Shown: positions 19,619-28,856 of the stretch, piece after piece
How positions within the stretch are numbered: position 1 is the stretch's first letter
Layout of the letters: every line of letters starts with the position of its first letter
Origin: Chitinophagaceae bacterium
GTDB lineage: Bacteria; Bacteroidota; Bacteroidia; Chitinophagales; Chitinophagaceae
Length of the DNA: 38,646 nt
Assembly: GCA_014380425.1 (NCBI GenBank)
Contig: JACMJX010000008.1
Span: forward strand, 1 to 38,646
Direction of reading: 5' to 3'
Notes under the pieces: generated by a model
Databases searched by the model: none
What the model saw: the letters and a program-made list of their open reading frames with translations, nothing else
What the model was told of the DNA's origin: nothing
Program-made: the position numbers and the translations under genes

Positions 19619-20680
19619 ATGTCTACATTTTTTCTAATAGCGATCTTCTTACTTGGCTTTCTGGTTACTTTCCAGATTGCCAAAGCAAGCGAGTATGTGG
19701 GAATATTGAAGGGCGAGAAGAAAAACTTTGAACAGAATAACCGCATCAACGGCTTCCTTTTGCTCGCCTTCTTGGTATTTGGCCTGTTGGGCGTTTATTG
19801 GTGCAATGAGGCGCTGAAAGGCAGAATATTGGGCGAGGCCGCTTCCGAGCACGGGCAGAACATCGATAGAATGCTTTACATCACCATTGCTGTAACCGGC
19901 GTTGTATTTGTGATCACGCAGATCCTGTTGTTTTGGTTCGCATTTAAATATCAATACAAGGAAACCCGTAAAGTATACTTCTTTTCTCACGATAATAAGC
20001 TGGAGCTTATTTGGACCGTTGTTCCTGCAATAGCACTTTCCGTGCTGGTTGGGTTCGGGCTTTACTATTGGCTGGGTATTACAGGTGATGCACCTAAGGG
20101 AGCCCTGGAAGTAGAAATAACCGGTAAGCAGTTTGCCTGGATATACCGGTATCCTGGCGACGATAAGATTTTTGGTAAAAAATACTACAAGAATATTAGT
20201 GATGCCGAGGACAATTCCCTGGGTATTTTATGGGATGACAAGTCATCACAGGATGATATTGTTAACGAGCAGGCTATGTACCTTGTCAAGAACCGGCCTG
20301 TGAAGCTGATCATTGGGGCGCGCGATGTGATTCATGATGTTGGACTGTCTCATTTCAGGATGAAAATGGATGCTGTGCCGGGAACGCCGACCACAATGTG
20401 GTTCACCCCGTTGTACACTACCAAGGAAATGAAGAAAATGACCAATAATCCTGATTTTGTCTATGAAATCTCCTGCGACCAGATGTGTGGCAAGGGGCAC
20501 TTTTCGATGAAGGGGCTTATTGAAGTGGTTACGCAGGAAGAGTACGACTTGTGGATGGCGCGGCAGAAACCTAAATATTTGGCAGTGTTCCCGGATAAGG
20601 ATCCTGCGAATGCAAAGAAAGACAGTACAGTTGCTACCGCTGCGGCAGTGGATACACTTAAGATGGCGGCAAGCAAGTAA
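19619..20680 (+). CDS. coxB: Cytochrome c oxidase subunit II (CuA)
   Basis: TM hairpin plus cupredoxin; CuA ligands in DVIHD...CDQMCGKGHFSM; extra N-terminal TM segments. Confidence 0.93.
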   Translation: MSTFFLIAIFLLGFLVTFQIAKASEYVGILKGEKKNFEQNNRINGFLLLAFLVFGLLGVYWCNEALKGRILGEAASEHGQNIDRMLYITIAVTGVVFVITQILLFWFAFKYQYKETRKVYFFSHDNKLELIWTVVPAIALSVLVGFGLYYWLGITGDAPKGALEVEITGKQFAWIYRYPGDDKIFGKKYYKNISDAEDNSLGILWDDKSSQDDIVNEQAMYLVKNRPVKLIIGARDVIHDVGLSHFRMKMDAVPGTPTTMWFTPLYTTKEMKKMTNNPDFVYEISCDQMCGKGHFSMKGLIEVVTQEEYDLWMARQKPKYLAVFPDKDPANAKKDSTVATAAAVDTLKMAASK

Positions 20681-20747
20681 GGATAAGAAACGCCGGAAGG
20701 CGGATCTGAAGATGGAAATATAATAGGTTCATTTTAAAGATTTAATA

Positions 20748-22577
20748 ATGAGTAACGAAGCGATTTTGCAGAAACCCGCGGATGCGGTAGTAACCCATGG
20801 TGATCATCGTGAGGGGAACGGCCATAGTGAACACCATCATAAAGAGACTTTTATTTCGAAATATGTATTTAGTATGGATCACAAGATGATCGCCAAACAG
20901 TTCCTGATAACAGGGATTATATGGGCTATCATCGGGGGTCTGTTTTCTGTATTGTTCCGTTTGCAACTTGGATATCCAAACGACTCCTTCCCGATTCTGG
21001 AGACGCTTCTGGGTAAATGGGCCAAGGGCGGTAAGATACAGCCTGAATTCTACTATGCCCTTGTTACCATGCATGGTACGGTACTGGTATTCTTCGTACT
21101 AACTGCCGGGCTTAGCGGTACCTTCGCCAATTTCCTGATTCCGCTTCAGATAGGGGCCAGGGATATGGCTTCTCCTTTCATGAATATGCTTTCCTACTGG
21201 TTCTTTTGGGCAGCCAGCGTTGTTATGATATCTTCTCTTTTCGTGGAAACAGGCCCTGCAAGTGGTGGATGGACTTCGTATCCGCCTTTAAGCGCCCTGG
21301 GAGGCGCTTCGGAAGGGTCGAAAACAGGAATGGATCTCTGGCTAATATCGATGGCGCTGTTCGTGGTTTCTTCACTGCTGGGCGGACTGAACTATATTTC
21401 TACGATACTTAATATGCGTACGAAGGGAATGAGCATGACAAGGGTGCCACTTACCATCTGGGCGCTCTTCTTCACCGCTGTTCTTGGCGTGTTATCTTTC
21501 CCCGTGTTGTTATCGGGCTTCATACTACTGCTGTTTGATCGACATGGCGGTACCAGCTTCTATCTCTCCGATATATACCTGGCTTCCACTCAGCAGGCAT
21601 TACCGAACGAGGGTGGAAGTGCCATCCTTTACCAGCACTTGTTCTGGTTCTTAGGTCACCCTGAAGTTTATATTATTCTGCTTCCGGCGATGGGAATGGT
21701 TTCCGAGATTATGAGCGTGAACTCCCGTAAGCCGATCTTTGGTTACATGGCGATGATCGGCTCACTGTTTGCGATCACCATTCTTGCCTTCCTGGTTTGG
21801 GCACACCATATGTTCGTGAGCGGCCTGAATCCGTTCCTCGGCTCGGTGTTCGTATTGCTTACTCTGCTGATCGCTGTACCTTCGGCCATAAAGGTTTTTA
21901 ACTGGCTCACCACACTCTGGAGAGGTAATATCCGCTTTACACCGGCGATGCTGTTCTCCATAGGTTTTGTAAGTTTATTTATCTCCGGGGGTTTAACGGG
22001 TATTTTCCTGGGGAACTCTACGCTCGATATTCATCTTCATGATACATATTTTGTGGTAGCTCACTTTCATATAGTAATGGGTGTGGCTTCTTTCTTCGGT
22101 TTGTTCGCCGGAGTTTACCACTGGTTTCCCAAAATGTATGGCCGTTATCTTAATAATACGATGGCTTATCTCCATTTCTGGGTTACCCTGATAGGAGCTT
22201 ACCTTATCTTCTGGCCTATGCACTACGAGGGGCTTGCAGGTATGCCACGTCGTTATATGGACTTCAGCCAGTGGGTTTCTTTCAACCAGTTCGGTGATCT
22301 CAACAGGTTTATTTCAATCGTTTCTATCATAGTATTCGCGGTTCAGTTGTTGTTTGTGTTTAACTTCTTCTATTCCATTTTCAAAGGCAGAAGAGTTACA
22401 ACATCCAATCCATGGGATTCCAATACTCTTGAGTGGACAACACCCATCCGTCCGGGACATGGTAACTGGCCTGGAGAGATTCCGGAAGTTCACCGCTGGC
22501 CTTATGACTATGGCAAGGATGGAAGAGAGTTTATACCACAGACAGAACCTGTGGGGGCGCAGGAGACCGCTCATTAA
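20748..22577 (+). CDS. coxA: Cytochrome c oxidase subunit I (heme-copper, A1-like)
   Basis: 609 aa; FWFLGHPEVYIILLPAMGMVSEI, WAHHMFVSGLNPFLGS, HDTYFVVAHFHIVMG. Confidence 0.96.
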   Translation: MSNEAILQKPADAVVTHGDHREGNGHSEHHHKETFISKYVFSMDHKMIAKQFLITGIIWAIIGGLFSVLFRLQLGYPNDSFPILETLLGKWAKGGKIQPEFYYALVTMHGTVLVFFVLTAGLSGTFANFLIPLQIGARDMASPFMNMLSYWFFWAASVVMISSLFVETGPASGGWTSYPPLSALGGASEGSKTGMDLWLISMALFVVSSLLGGLNYISTILNMRTKGMSMTRVPLTIWALFFTAVLGVLSFPVLLSGFILLLFDRHGGTSFYLSDIYLASTQQALPNEGGSAILYQHLFWFLGHPEVYIILLPAMGMVSEIMSVNSRKPIFGYMAMIGSLFAITILAFLVWAHHMFVSGLNPFLGSVFVLLTLLIAVPSAIKVFNWLTTLWRGNIRFTPAMLFSIGFVSLFISGGLTGIFLGNSTLDIHLHDTYFVVAHFHIVMGVASFFGLFAGVYHWFPKMYGRYLNNTMAYLHFWVTLIGAYLIFWPMHYEGLAGMPRRYMDFSQWVSFNQFGDLNRFISIVSIIVFAVQLLFVFNFFYSIFKGRRVTTSNPWDSNTLEWTTPIRPGHGNWPGEIPEVHRWPYDYGKDGREFIPQTEPVGAQETAH

Positions 22578-22584
22578 ACATATA

Positions 22585-23487
22585 ATGATGCAGGAAGAAA
22601 CGGTGCAGGGTTCCAGTTCTTTTACATTGGCCAGCAAGCTGCGGGACTATCTGATGTTGTTTAAACCGACACTTAACGTGATGGTTGTTTTCTCGGCAGT
22701 GATAAGTTACCTGCTTGCTCCAAAAGTTGTTGAATATGACGTGGTAATGATCACCTTGTTCTTTATAGGAGGGTTTCTGGTAGTAGGTAGTGCCAATACA
22801 GTTAACCAGGTAGTGGAGAAGGATACGGATGCGAAGATGATGAGAACGGCAAAACGCCCGGTAGCATCTGGAAGAATGTCGGAATCGGAAGGATGGATGG
22901 TTGCTCTTGTTACAGGCTTCGCCGGTATTCTGATACTGGGATACTTTTTTAATTGGCTCTCTGCTGGCATTGCCTTGTTTAGTTTGTTCCTGTATGCATT
23001 TGTTTATACCCCACTAAAAAAGGTGAATTCCATCTCTGTATTGGTTGGCGCGGTGCCTGGTGCACTTCCCTGTCTTATAGGATGGGTAGCCGGTAACGAC
23101 GCCATAAGTGCCGGTGGCTGGGTAATGTTCGCCATTCAGTTTGTATGGCAATTCCCTCACTTCTGGGCGATAGCCTGGTTGGCGCATAAGGACTACTCGA
23201 ACGCTGGTTTTCGGCTCTTACCATCTGTACAGGGACCTACAAAATACTCAGCTATACAATCGATTATATATTCTCTACTGCTGATCCCGGTAGGGATACT
23301 TCCCTACCTAATTGGAATGAGTGGAATTGTGAGCCTCCTGGTAGTGCTGCTTGCTAATCTGCTGATGGTGTGGCAATCGGTAAGATTGTTTAAAGAGATG
23401 GAGGCAAAAGCAGCCAGAAGAGTAATGTTCAGCAGTTATATACATTTGCCAGTTGTATTACTGGCTTTATTAATGGATAAGATTTAA
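22585..23487 (+). CDS. ctaB: Protoheme IX farnesyltransferase (heme O synthase)
   Basis: UbiA-family motifs NTVNQVVEKDTDAKMMRTAKRP and VYTPLKKVNSISVLVGAVPGALPCLIGW. The listed ORF extends 5' into coxA; the likely start is ATG 22585 (MMQEETVQ). Confidence 0.93.
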   Translation: MMQEETVQGSSSFTLASKLRDYLMLFKPTLNVMVVFSAVISYLLAPKVVEYDVVMITLFFIGGFLVVGSANTVNQVVEKDTDAKMMRTAKRPVASGRMSESEGWMVALVTGFAGILILGYFFNWLSAGIALFSLFLYAFVYTPLKKVNSISVLVGAVPGALPCLIGWVAGNDAISAGGWVMFAIQFVWQFPHFWAIAWLAHKDYSNAGFRLLPSVQGPTKYSAIQSIIYSLLLIPVGILPYLIGMSGIVSLLVVLLANLLMVWQSVRLFKEMEAKAARRVMFSSYIHLPVVLLALLMDKI

Positions 23488-23489
23488 TT

Positions 23490-24062
23490 ATGGATACCGT
23501 TATGATTAATGATTCACAGAGAAAAAAGATGCATCCTCATAAGTTTACCTTATGGGTGGGTCTTGGAAGCATTATCATGATGTTTGCAGGATTAACGAGT
23601 GCTTACATTGTAAAGCGCGACCAACCTTCCTGGATAGCTGTGGATATGCCGCTTACTTTCTGGTATTCGACGGCGGTCATTTTACTGAGCAGTTTAACCG
23701 TACATACGGCGAGAGCGGCTTTTAAGGAGAGGAACATGCTGAAATACCGCAGGCTGATAAGTGTTACTGTATTTCTGGGCCTGCTTTTTATCGTGTTACA
23801 GTATGTAGGATTCAATCAATTATGGAACAGCGGGCTGCGTATGAATGGATCAGGTGGAGTGCAGTTTTTGTACATCATTTTCGGTTTGCATGGTTTACAC
23901 GTACTGGGCGGCATTATTGCCTTGCTGGTGATGTTCATTAATGCTTATAGCAGGAGGAGCCGGAGTTATAACATGGTGCCGGTAGAGGTGGCTAGCACTT
24001 ACTGGCATTTTGTAGATATTTTGTGGATCTATCTTTTCGTTTTCTTTCTGGTGATAAAATAG
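23490..24062 (+). CDS. Cytochrome c oxidase subunit III family protein (copy 1)
   Basis: 190 aa, 5 TM; FGLHGLHVLGG...STYWHFVDILWIYLF. Confidence 0.88.
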   Translation: MDTVMINDSQRKKMHPHKFTLWVGLGSIIMMFAGLTSAYIVKRDQPSWIAVDMPLTFWYSTAVILLSSLTVHTARAAFKERNMLKYRRLISVTVFLGLLFIVLQYVGFNQLWNSGLRMNGSGGVQFLYIIFGLHGLHVLGGIIALLVMFINAYSRRSRSYNMVPVEVASTYWHFVDILWIYLFVFFLVIK

Positions 24063-24132
24063 AGGCGAGAGATTAAAATCGAAGAGCTTTGGTAAATCTG
24101 AATTAAATTGCGAATAATTATAACAAAGTAAT

Positions 24133-24804
24133 ATGGCACAAACAGTACCAATGGCTCAGAAATGGTGGAGCGGGGGTAAAAGTCCGTTCAACACGGAATA
24201 TGGCAAGTTGATGAGGTGGTATTTTTTAATGAGTGACGCTTTTACTTTTGGAGCATTTCTCATTTCCTATGGTACAATACGATACTCAAGCAATGGATGG
24301 CCTGACCCTAACGAAGTGTTTCAGAGCTTTCCAGGGCTGGGAAGCGGCTTTCCACTACTGTTTGTGAGTTTAATGACTTTTATTCTGATCATGAGTTCGG
24401 TAACGATGGTACTGGCCGTACATGCAGGGCATAGTAATGATAAGAAAACAGTGATTAAAATGCTTGTATGGACCATAATCGGTGGATTTGCATTTCTTGG
24501 CTGCCAGGCTTGGGAATGGAGCCACCTTCATCATGAAGGTGCCTGGTGGGGTATGAATCCGTTTTCTAATGCAGATGGAACACAATCCACAACCAACTTC
24601 ACTAATTTCTTTTTCACCATTACAGGCTTTCACGGGTTTCACGTTTTCTCGGGTGTCGTCATCAATATAATTATGCTGATCATGACGCTTAACGGCGTTT
24701 TTGAAAGACGCGGACATTATTTGATGATTGAAAAAGCTGGGTTGTATTGGCATTTCGTGGACCTGGTTTGGGTTTTCGTTTTTACATGTTTTTATCTTCT
24801 ATAA
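24133..24804 (+). CDS. Cytochrome c oxidase subunit III family protein (copy 2)
   Basis: 223 aa; GCQAWEWSHL, TGFHGFHVFSG...LYWHFVDLVWVFVF. Confidence 0.9.
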   Translation: MAQTVPMAQKWWSGGKSPFNTEYGKLMRWYFLMSDAFTFGAFLISYGTIRYSSNGWPDPNEVFQSFPGLGSGFPLLFVSLMTFILIMSSVTMVLAVHAGHSNDKKTVIKMLVWTIIGGFAFLGCQAWEWSHLHHEGAWWGMNPFSNADGTQSTTNFTNFFFTITGFHGFHVFSGVVINIIMLIMTLNGVFERRGHYLMIEKAGLYWHFVDLVWVFVFTCFYLL

Positions 24805-24843
24805 TTTATTATAATCACCAGGCAGCACCTGAAATACTATACT

Positions 24844-25299
24844 ATGGAACAGCATCCGACGCATACACACACAGAGCATCAAGATACCGGAACCAAAGAG
24901 ATCTGGAGAACGTTCTGGATTCTTCTCGGCCTCACGATTGTTGAACTCGCCATTGGCTTTTATATGTACAAGGCAGGTTTACAACCGGGCTTTTTCAAAA
25001 ACTTCCTAAAAGGTCTTATCGTCGTACTGATGCTGATGAAAGCTTTTTACATAGTAGCTTATTTCATGCACCTGAAAGCAGAGATCAACAACCTGATCAT
25101 GACAATTGTGGTTCCCTTGCTTCTTTTTGTATGGTTCATTATTGCGTTCCTGATGGAGGGCAGTTCTTACAATAGTCTTAGAAATTCCCTGGATAGGAAC
25201 CACAATGAAAAAAGTACTGCCCCGGTATCGCCTGAGATGAAGGGTAGTAAAGAAACACCTTCTAAGGTAACCAACGAAAAACCTGCGCATACTGAATAG
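24844..25299 (+). CDS. Cytochrome c oxidase subunit IV family protein
   Basis: 151 aa; His-rich N-terminus then three TM segments (KEIWRTFWILLGLTIVELAIGFYMY...AFYIVAYFMHLKAE). Confidence 0.87.
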   Translation: MEQHPTHTHTEHQDTGTKEIWRTFWILLGLTIVELAIGFYMYKAGLQPGFFKNFLKGLIVVLMLMKAFYIVAYFMHLKAEINNLIMTIVVPLLLFVWFIIAFLMEGSSYNSLRNSLDRNHNEKSTAPVSPEMKGSKETPSKVTNEKPAHTE

Positions 25300-25318
25300 A
25301 CAGTATGGGCACTTTAAC

Positions 25319-26038
25319 ATGAGTAAGACAGCTTTGTGGGCTTTGTTTGTGGCGGTGATTATACCAGTTAGTAGTTACCTGATAGTTAAAAGTTATAGTG
25401 AGGATGCAGTGCCAATGCCCAGGCGGTATTATTTCGACTCTGTAAATACCAACGTGGTAAATGGCAAGGAAGTTACTGATACGGTATGGCATAAGGTTAA
25501 TGATATTACGCTTACCAATCAGTTAAGCGATACGGTGTCTCTTCATGATCTTAAAGGGAAAGTAATAGTGGCTGACTTTTTCTTCACCCGGTGCCCGACT
25601 ATCTGCCCTACGCTTACCCGTAATATGAAGAAGCTGCAGGATGCGCTGAAGGTAAGAGATGAAAGAAAGCTCATAGACACCACATTCGTTCACTTTCTGT
25701 CCTTTAGCGTTGATCCGGAAAGAGATACAGCGGAAGCGCTCAAGAAATACGCAGATCACTATGGCGTGAACCATGATTTGTGGTGGATGCTTACAGGCCC
25801 TAAAAAAAAGATCTACGACTTTGCGATCAATGAGCTGAAGTTGCCAGTGGAAGACGGAGGCATCGTAGATTCTAATTTCATTCATACCAGCAGGTTTGTT
25901 CTGCTAGACAGAGACCGCGTAGTTAGAGGGTATTATAACGGGCTTGATAGTATGGCACTGAACCGGCTGGCTAAAGATATTGTGTTCATCATGCTGGAAA
26001 AGGATAAGAAGAAGAAAAGAAACCTCTTTAGAAAATAG
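25319..26038 (+). CDS. SCO family copper chaperone/thioredoxin-like protein
   Basis: VIVADFFFTRCPTICPTLTRNMKKLQ (CxxxCP), SVDPERDT, and the downstream conserved His region. Confidence 0.93.
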   Translation: MSKTALWALFVAVIIPVSSYLIVKSYSEDAVPMPRRYYFDSVNTNVVNGKEVTDTVWHKVNDITLTNQLSDTVSLHDLKGKVIVADFFFTRCPTICPTLTRNMKKLQDALKVRDERKLIDTTFVHFLSFSVDPERDTAEALKKYADHYGVNHDLWWMLTGPKKKIYDFAINELKLPVEDGGIVDSNFIHTSRFVLLDRDRVVRGYYNGLDSMALNRLAKDIVFIMLEKDKKKKRNLFRK

Positions 26039-26077
26039 CGCCCCATTACAGCCGGCATTTCAATTAATAACTACATC

Positions 26078-26662
26078 ATGTTAACTGCATCTATTAAAAG
26101 GAACGATACCAGGGCGAGATGGCTGATAGGTATTGTTTCGGTCGTGGTATTCACGGTGGTCGTTATTTTGAGCCAGGTAAAGCTGGATGCTAATCTCGGA
26201 TTCAATCCCCATATTTTCGCAAAAGCGAATGCTGTTATCAATTCCCTGGTAGCGGTTCTGCTCATCGCCGGGCTGTTCTCGATAAAAGCTGGAAAACAAC
26301 TGCAGCACAAGCGGATTATGGTGAGTGCCATTATCTTATCGGTACTTTTCCTTGTTTCTTATATTTGTCATCACCTGTTAAGCGGCGACACCCGTTTTGG
26401 CGACCTGGATCATAACGGTATTTTAAGTGAAGCCGAAAGAACTACCGCCGGGTCTGCAAGAATGATTTACATTATTATTTTACTAACCCATATTCCACTT
26501 GCAGGAATCATTCTTCCCTTTATATTATTTACTGCTTACCGGGCCCTTACGGCAGACTATTCTGCGCATAAGAAACTGGCGAGAATTACATGGCCTATAT
26601 GGCTTTACGTCTCCATTACGGGTGTTATCGTTTATATAATGATCAGCCCCTACTATGGTTGA
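26078..26662 (+). CDS. DUF420 membrane protein, CtaM-like oxidase assembly factor, with EF-hand-like loop
   Basis: 194 aa, about 5 TM; NAVINSLVAVLLIAGLFSIKAGKQLQHKRIMVSA, typical of DUF420. Insert GDLDHNGILSEAE at 26402-26437. Confidence 0.87.
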   Translation: MLTASIKRNDTRARWLIGIVSVVVFTVVVILSQVKLDANLGFNPHIFAKANAVINSLVAVLLIAGLFSIKAGKQLQHKRIMVSAIILSVLFLVSYICHHLLSGDTRFGDLDHNGILSEAERTTAGSARMIYIIILLTHIPLAGIILPFILFTAYRALTADYSAHKKLARITWPIWLYVSITGVIVYIMISPYYG

Positions 26663-26667
26663 TAGCA

Positions 26668-27063
26668 CTAAAGCTGCTCCATAGGGTCCCAGAAATGTTG
26701 TTTAAAATCGAGCACCTGGTCGTCCTGCACTTTTATGCCTTCTTTTTCAAGCAGTTCCTGCATCAGCGTTTCGGTAGCAAAATGGTGCCTTCCACTTAGC
26801 ATACCGTTTCTATTCACTACCCGATGCGCAGGTACTTTTGGCCTTACTTTGTGTGCCCCGTTCATTGCCCAGCCTACCATACGCGCTGAAAGTTTCGTGC
26901 CGAGGCAGGCGGCTATAGCACCATAGGATGTTACCCTGCCTTTGGGAATTTGCCTCGCTACCTGATACACAAGCTCGAAAAAGCTTTCTTCCCGGGTGCC
27001 GGATGGCCTCAATGTCATGGCTTTTTCTTGAGCCTTTACTGTTCTTTTTTTAGGTGTTTTCAT
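26668..27063 (-). CDS. MGMT-family (alkyltransferase-like) DNA-binding protein lacking the catalytic Cys
   Basis: IPKGRVTSYGAIA...RMVGWAMNG...VPAHRVVNRNGMLSG; the PCHRV motif is PAHRV here. Confidence 0.88.
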   Translation of the reverse strand: MKTPKKRTVKAQEKAMTLRPSGTREESFFELVYQVARQIPKGRVTSYGAIAACLGTKLSARMVGWAMNGAHKVRPKVPAHRVVNRNGMLSGRHHFATETLMQELLEKEGIKVQDDQVLDFKQHFWDPMEQL

Positions 27064-27247
27064 TCCTGCTGCGTTGTTCTAACAGGCTGCTGCGCCTTGG
27101 TTCAGGTACTCTGTCATAGTTAAAGGGGCAATGACGGCACCAGTTGCCGCAGCATGTGCCTCTTTCCAGATGATACTTTTCCGTAAGCACCAGCAGACCC
27201 TTGCTATTATAATAAAAATCCTCCCCCTCAACTAGCTGCGTTTTCAT
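27050..27247 (-). CDS. DUF5522-like small cysteine-rich protein
   Basis: 65 aa; EGEDFYYNSKGLLVLTEKYHLERGTCCGNWCRHCPFNYDRV. Overlaps trmB (20 nt) and the MGMT-like gene (14 nt). Confidence 0.82.
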   Translation of the reverse strand: MKTQLVEGEDFYYNSKGLLVLTEKYHLERGTCCGNWCRHCPFNYDRVPEPRRSSLLEQRSRNENT

Positions 27248-27938
27248 TCAATTTAATAAATTCTTGTAAGTGTTCATCTAAATCCGGCAAAGGTTCCGGA
27301 GGCAATGCAAACCGTAAATAATGAGTGCGGTTACTACCCGCAATGTCCAGCAACTCATAATGTGTTTTAATCTTCAACTCATCGCTCAAAGCCGGATCTT
27401 TGTAAATATCGTCATTCTCTTCCACTAATTTCAGCCCATACATCTCTATCACCCTTTTCGTGAACTCGAACAATGCCGGGGAGTCCGTCTTCAGGTGCAC
27501 AAACCCATCGCAGGAAAGTATTTGCTGATACAAACGCAGAAACCGGGGATGTGTTAATCGCTTTCTGGCCCGGGACGTGCGTAACTGAGGGTCAGGGAAT
27601 GTGATCCATATATGCTGCACTTCTCCCTTTGCGAAATAAGTAGCTATCTTATCGATATGCGTGCGAAGAAAACCGGCATTTCTCAGGCCTTCATTCAGCA
27701 CCTGCCGCGCGCCTACATAAATGCGGTTTCCTTTTATGTCTACGCCAATAAAATTCTGCATAGGATGTAATCTGGCTAATCCTACTGCATATTCTCCCCT
27801 GCCACAGGCGAGCTCTAAGGTAATTGGATGATCATTACCAAAAAAATCCCTCCATTTTCCGGGCATGTTATCCGGGTACTCCAGCACATGGGGATAAGTC
27901 TTTATTGCTGCAAAGCGCACTAATTTTTTCTGAGCCAT
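27228..27938 (-). CDS. trmB: tRNA (guanosine(46)-N7)-methyltransferase
   Basis: ITLELACGRGEYAVGLA, NFIGVDIKGNRIYVGA, IWITFPDPQLRTSRARKRLTHPRFL. Confidence 0.93.
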   Translation of the reverse strand: MAQKKLVRFAAIKTYPHVLEYPDNMPGKWRDFFGNDHPITLELACGRGEYAVGLARLHPMQNFIGVDIKGNRIYVGARQVLNEGLRNAGFLRTHIDKIATYFAKGEVQHIWITFPDPQLRTSRARKRLTHPRFLRLYQQILSCDGFVHLKTDSPALFEFTKRVIEMYGLKLVEENDDIYKDPALSDELKIKTHYELLDIAGSNRTHYLRFALPPEPLPDLDEHLQEFIKLNENAAS

Positions 27939-27990
27939 AAGCCTATAAAGATACTATCTAATGGTTTTGCCGGGAAACAAGAGCCCCATA

Positions 27991-28791
27991 TTACTCCTTT
28001 CTGTCAGAAATCGTGATCTGGTTTTTATGATATACAGTACTTCGCGGAGGAATGCTTTCTGTTATCCAGGTGTTTCCGCCAACCATACTGTTTCGGCCAA
28101 TGGTGGTTTTGCCTCCAAGAATAGTGCTTCCGGCGTAGATCACCACATTGTCCTCAATAGTTGGATGACGTTTGGTTTGGGCAAGTTCCTTTTTAACAGA
28201 CAGAGCTCCCAGGGTAACGCCCTGGTAAATCTTCACATGGTCGCCTATAACCGATGTTTCGCCAATTACTACGCCCGTGCCGTGATCTATGAAGAACGGG
28301 CATCCGATGGTGGCTCCTGGATTGATATCGATACCGGTACGGCTATGCGCCCATTCTGCCATCATCCGGGGAATTAAAGGGATCTTTTCCTTATATAATT
28401 CATGGGCTATGCGGTACACACTGATAGCAGTAAAACTGGGATAGGTAAGGATCACTTCCTCCAACGAATAGGCTGCAGGATCGTAGGCAAGAATTAATTC
28501 CGCATCCAGGATCAGTTTATCCCGGATTTCGGTAAGCTTCGCAAACAGTTGATCGACTATAGTGTAGATATCCAGATCTTCCCGGCTATTAAGCGGTAAC
28601 AGGATAGAAGTCAGCTGATTTTTTAAAGCGTCCTGCACTAACATGTGGCGTCGCAGAAACTCTTTTTCGTTATTTACCACCGGGAACAGGTAGTTGATCA
28701 TGCCCTCTGTAAATGAAATTACCTGTTCCTTGGAGTGAATGGTGTTTGTAATTATAAAGCCGGGATATTTATCGGACTCTTTTACTGCCAT
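27991..28791 (-). CDS. Serine O-acetyltransferase (EpsC/CysE-like)
   Basis: Left-handed beta-helix hexapeptide C-terminus ([46 protein letters not shown]). Confidence 0.9.
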   Translation of the reverse strand: MAVKESDKYPGFIITNTIHSKEQVISFTEGMINYLFPVVNNEKEFLRRHMLVQDALKNQLTSILLPLNSREDLDIYTIVDQLFAKLTEIRDKLILDAELILAYDPAAYSLEEVILTYPSFTAISVYRIAHELYKEKIPLIPRMMAEWAHSRTGIDINPGATIGCPFFIDHGTGVVIGETSVIGDHVKIYQGVTLGALSVKKELAQTKRHPTIEDNVVIYAGSTILGGKTTIGRNSMVGGNTWITESIPPRSTVYHKNQITISDRKE

Positions 28792-28856
28792 AACACAAAT
28801 CTATTTTAATCTACCTACAAAAACAGACGGGGAATTGTTGCAATAAGCTTAAAAAC

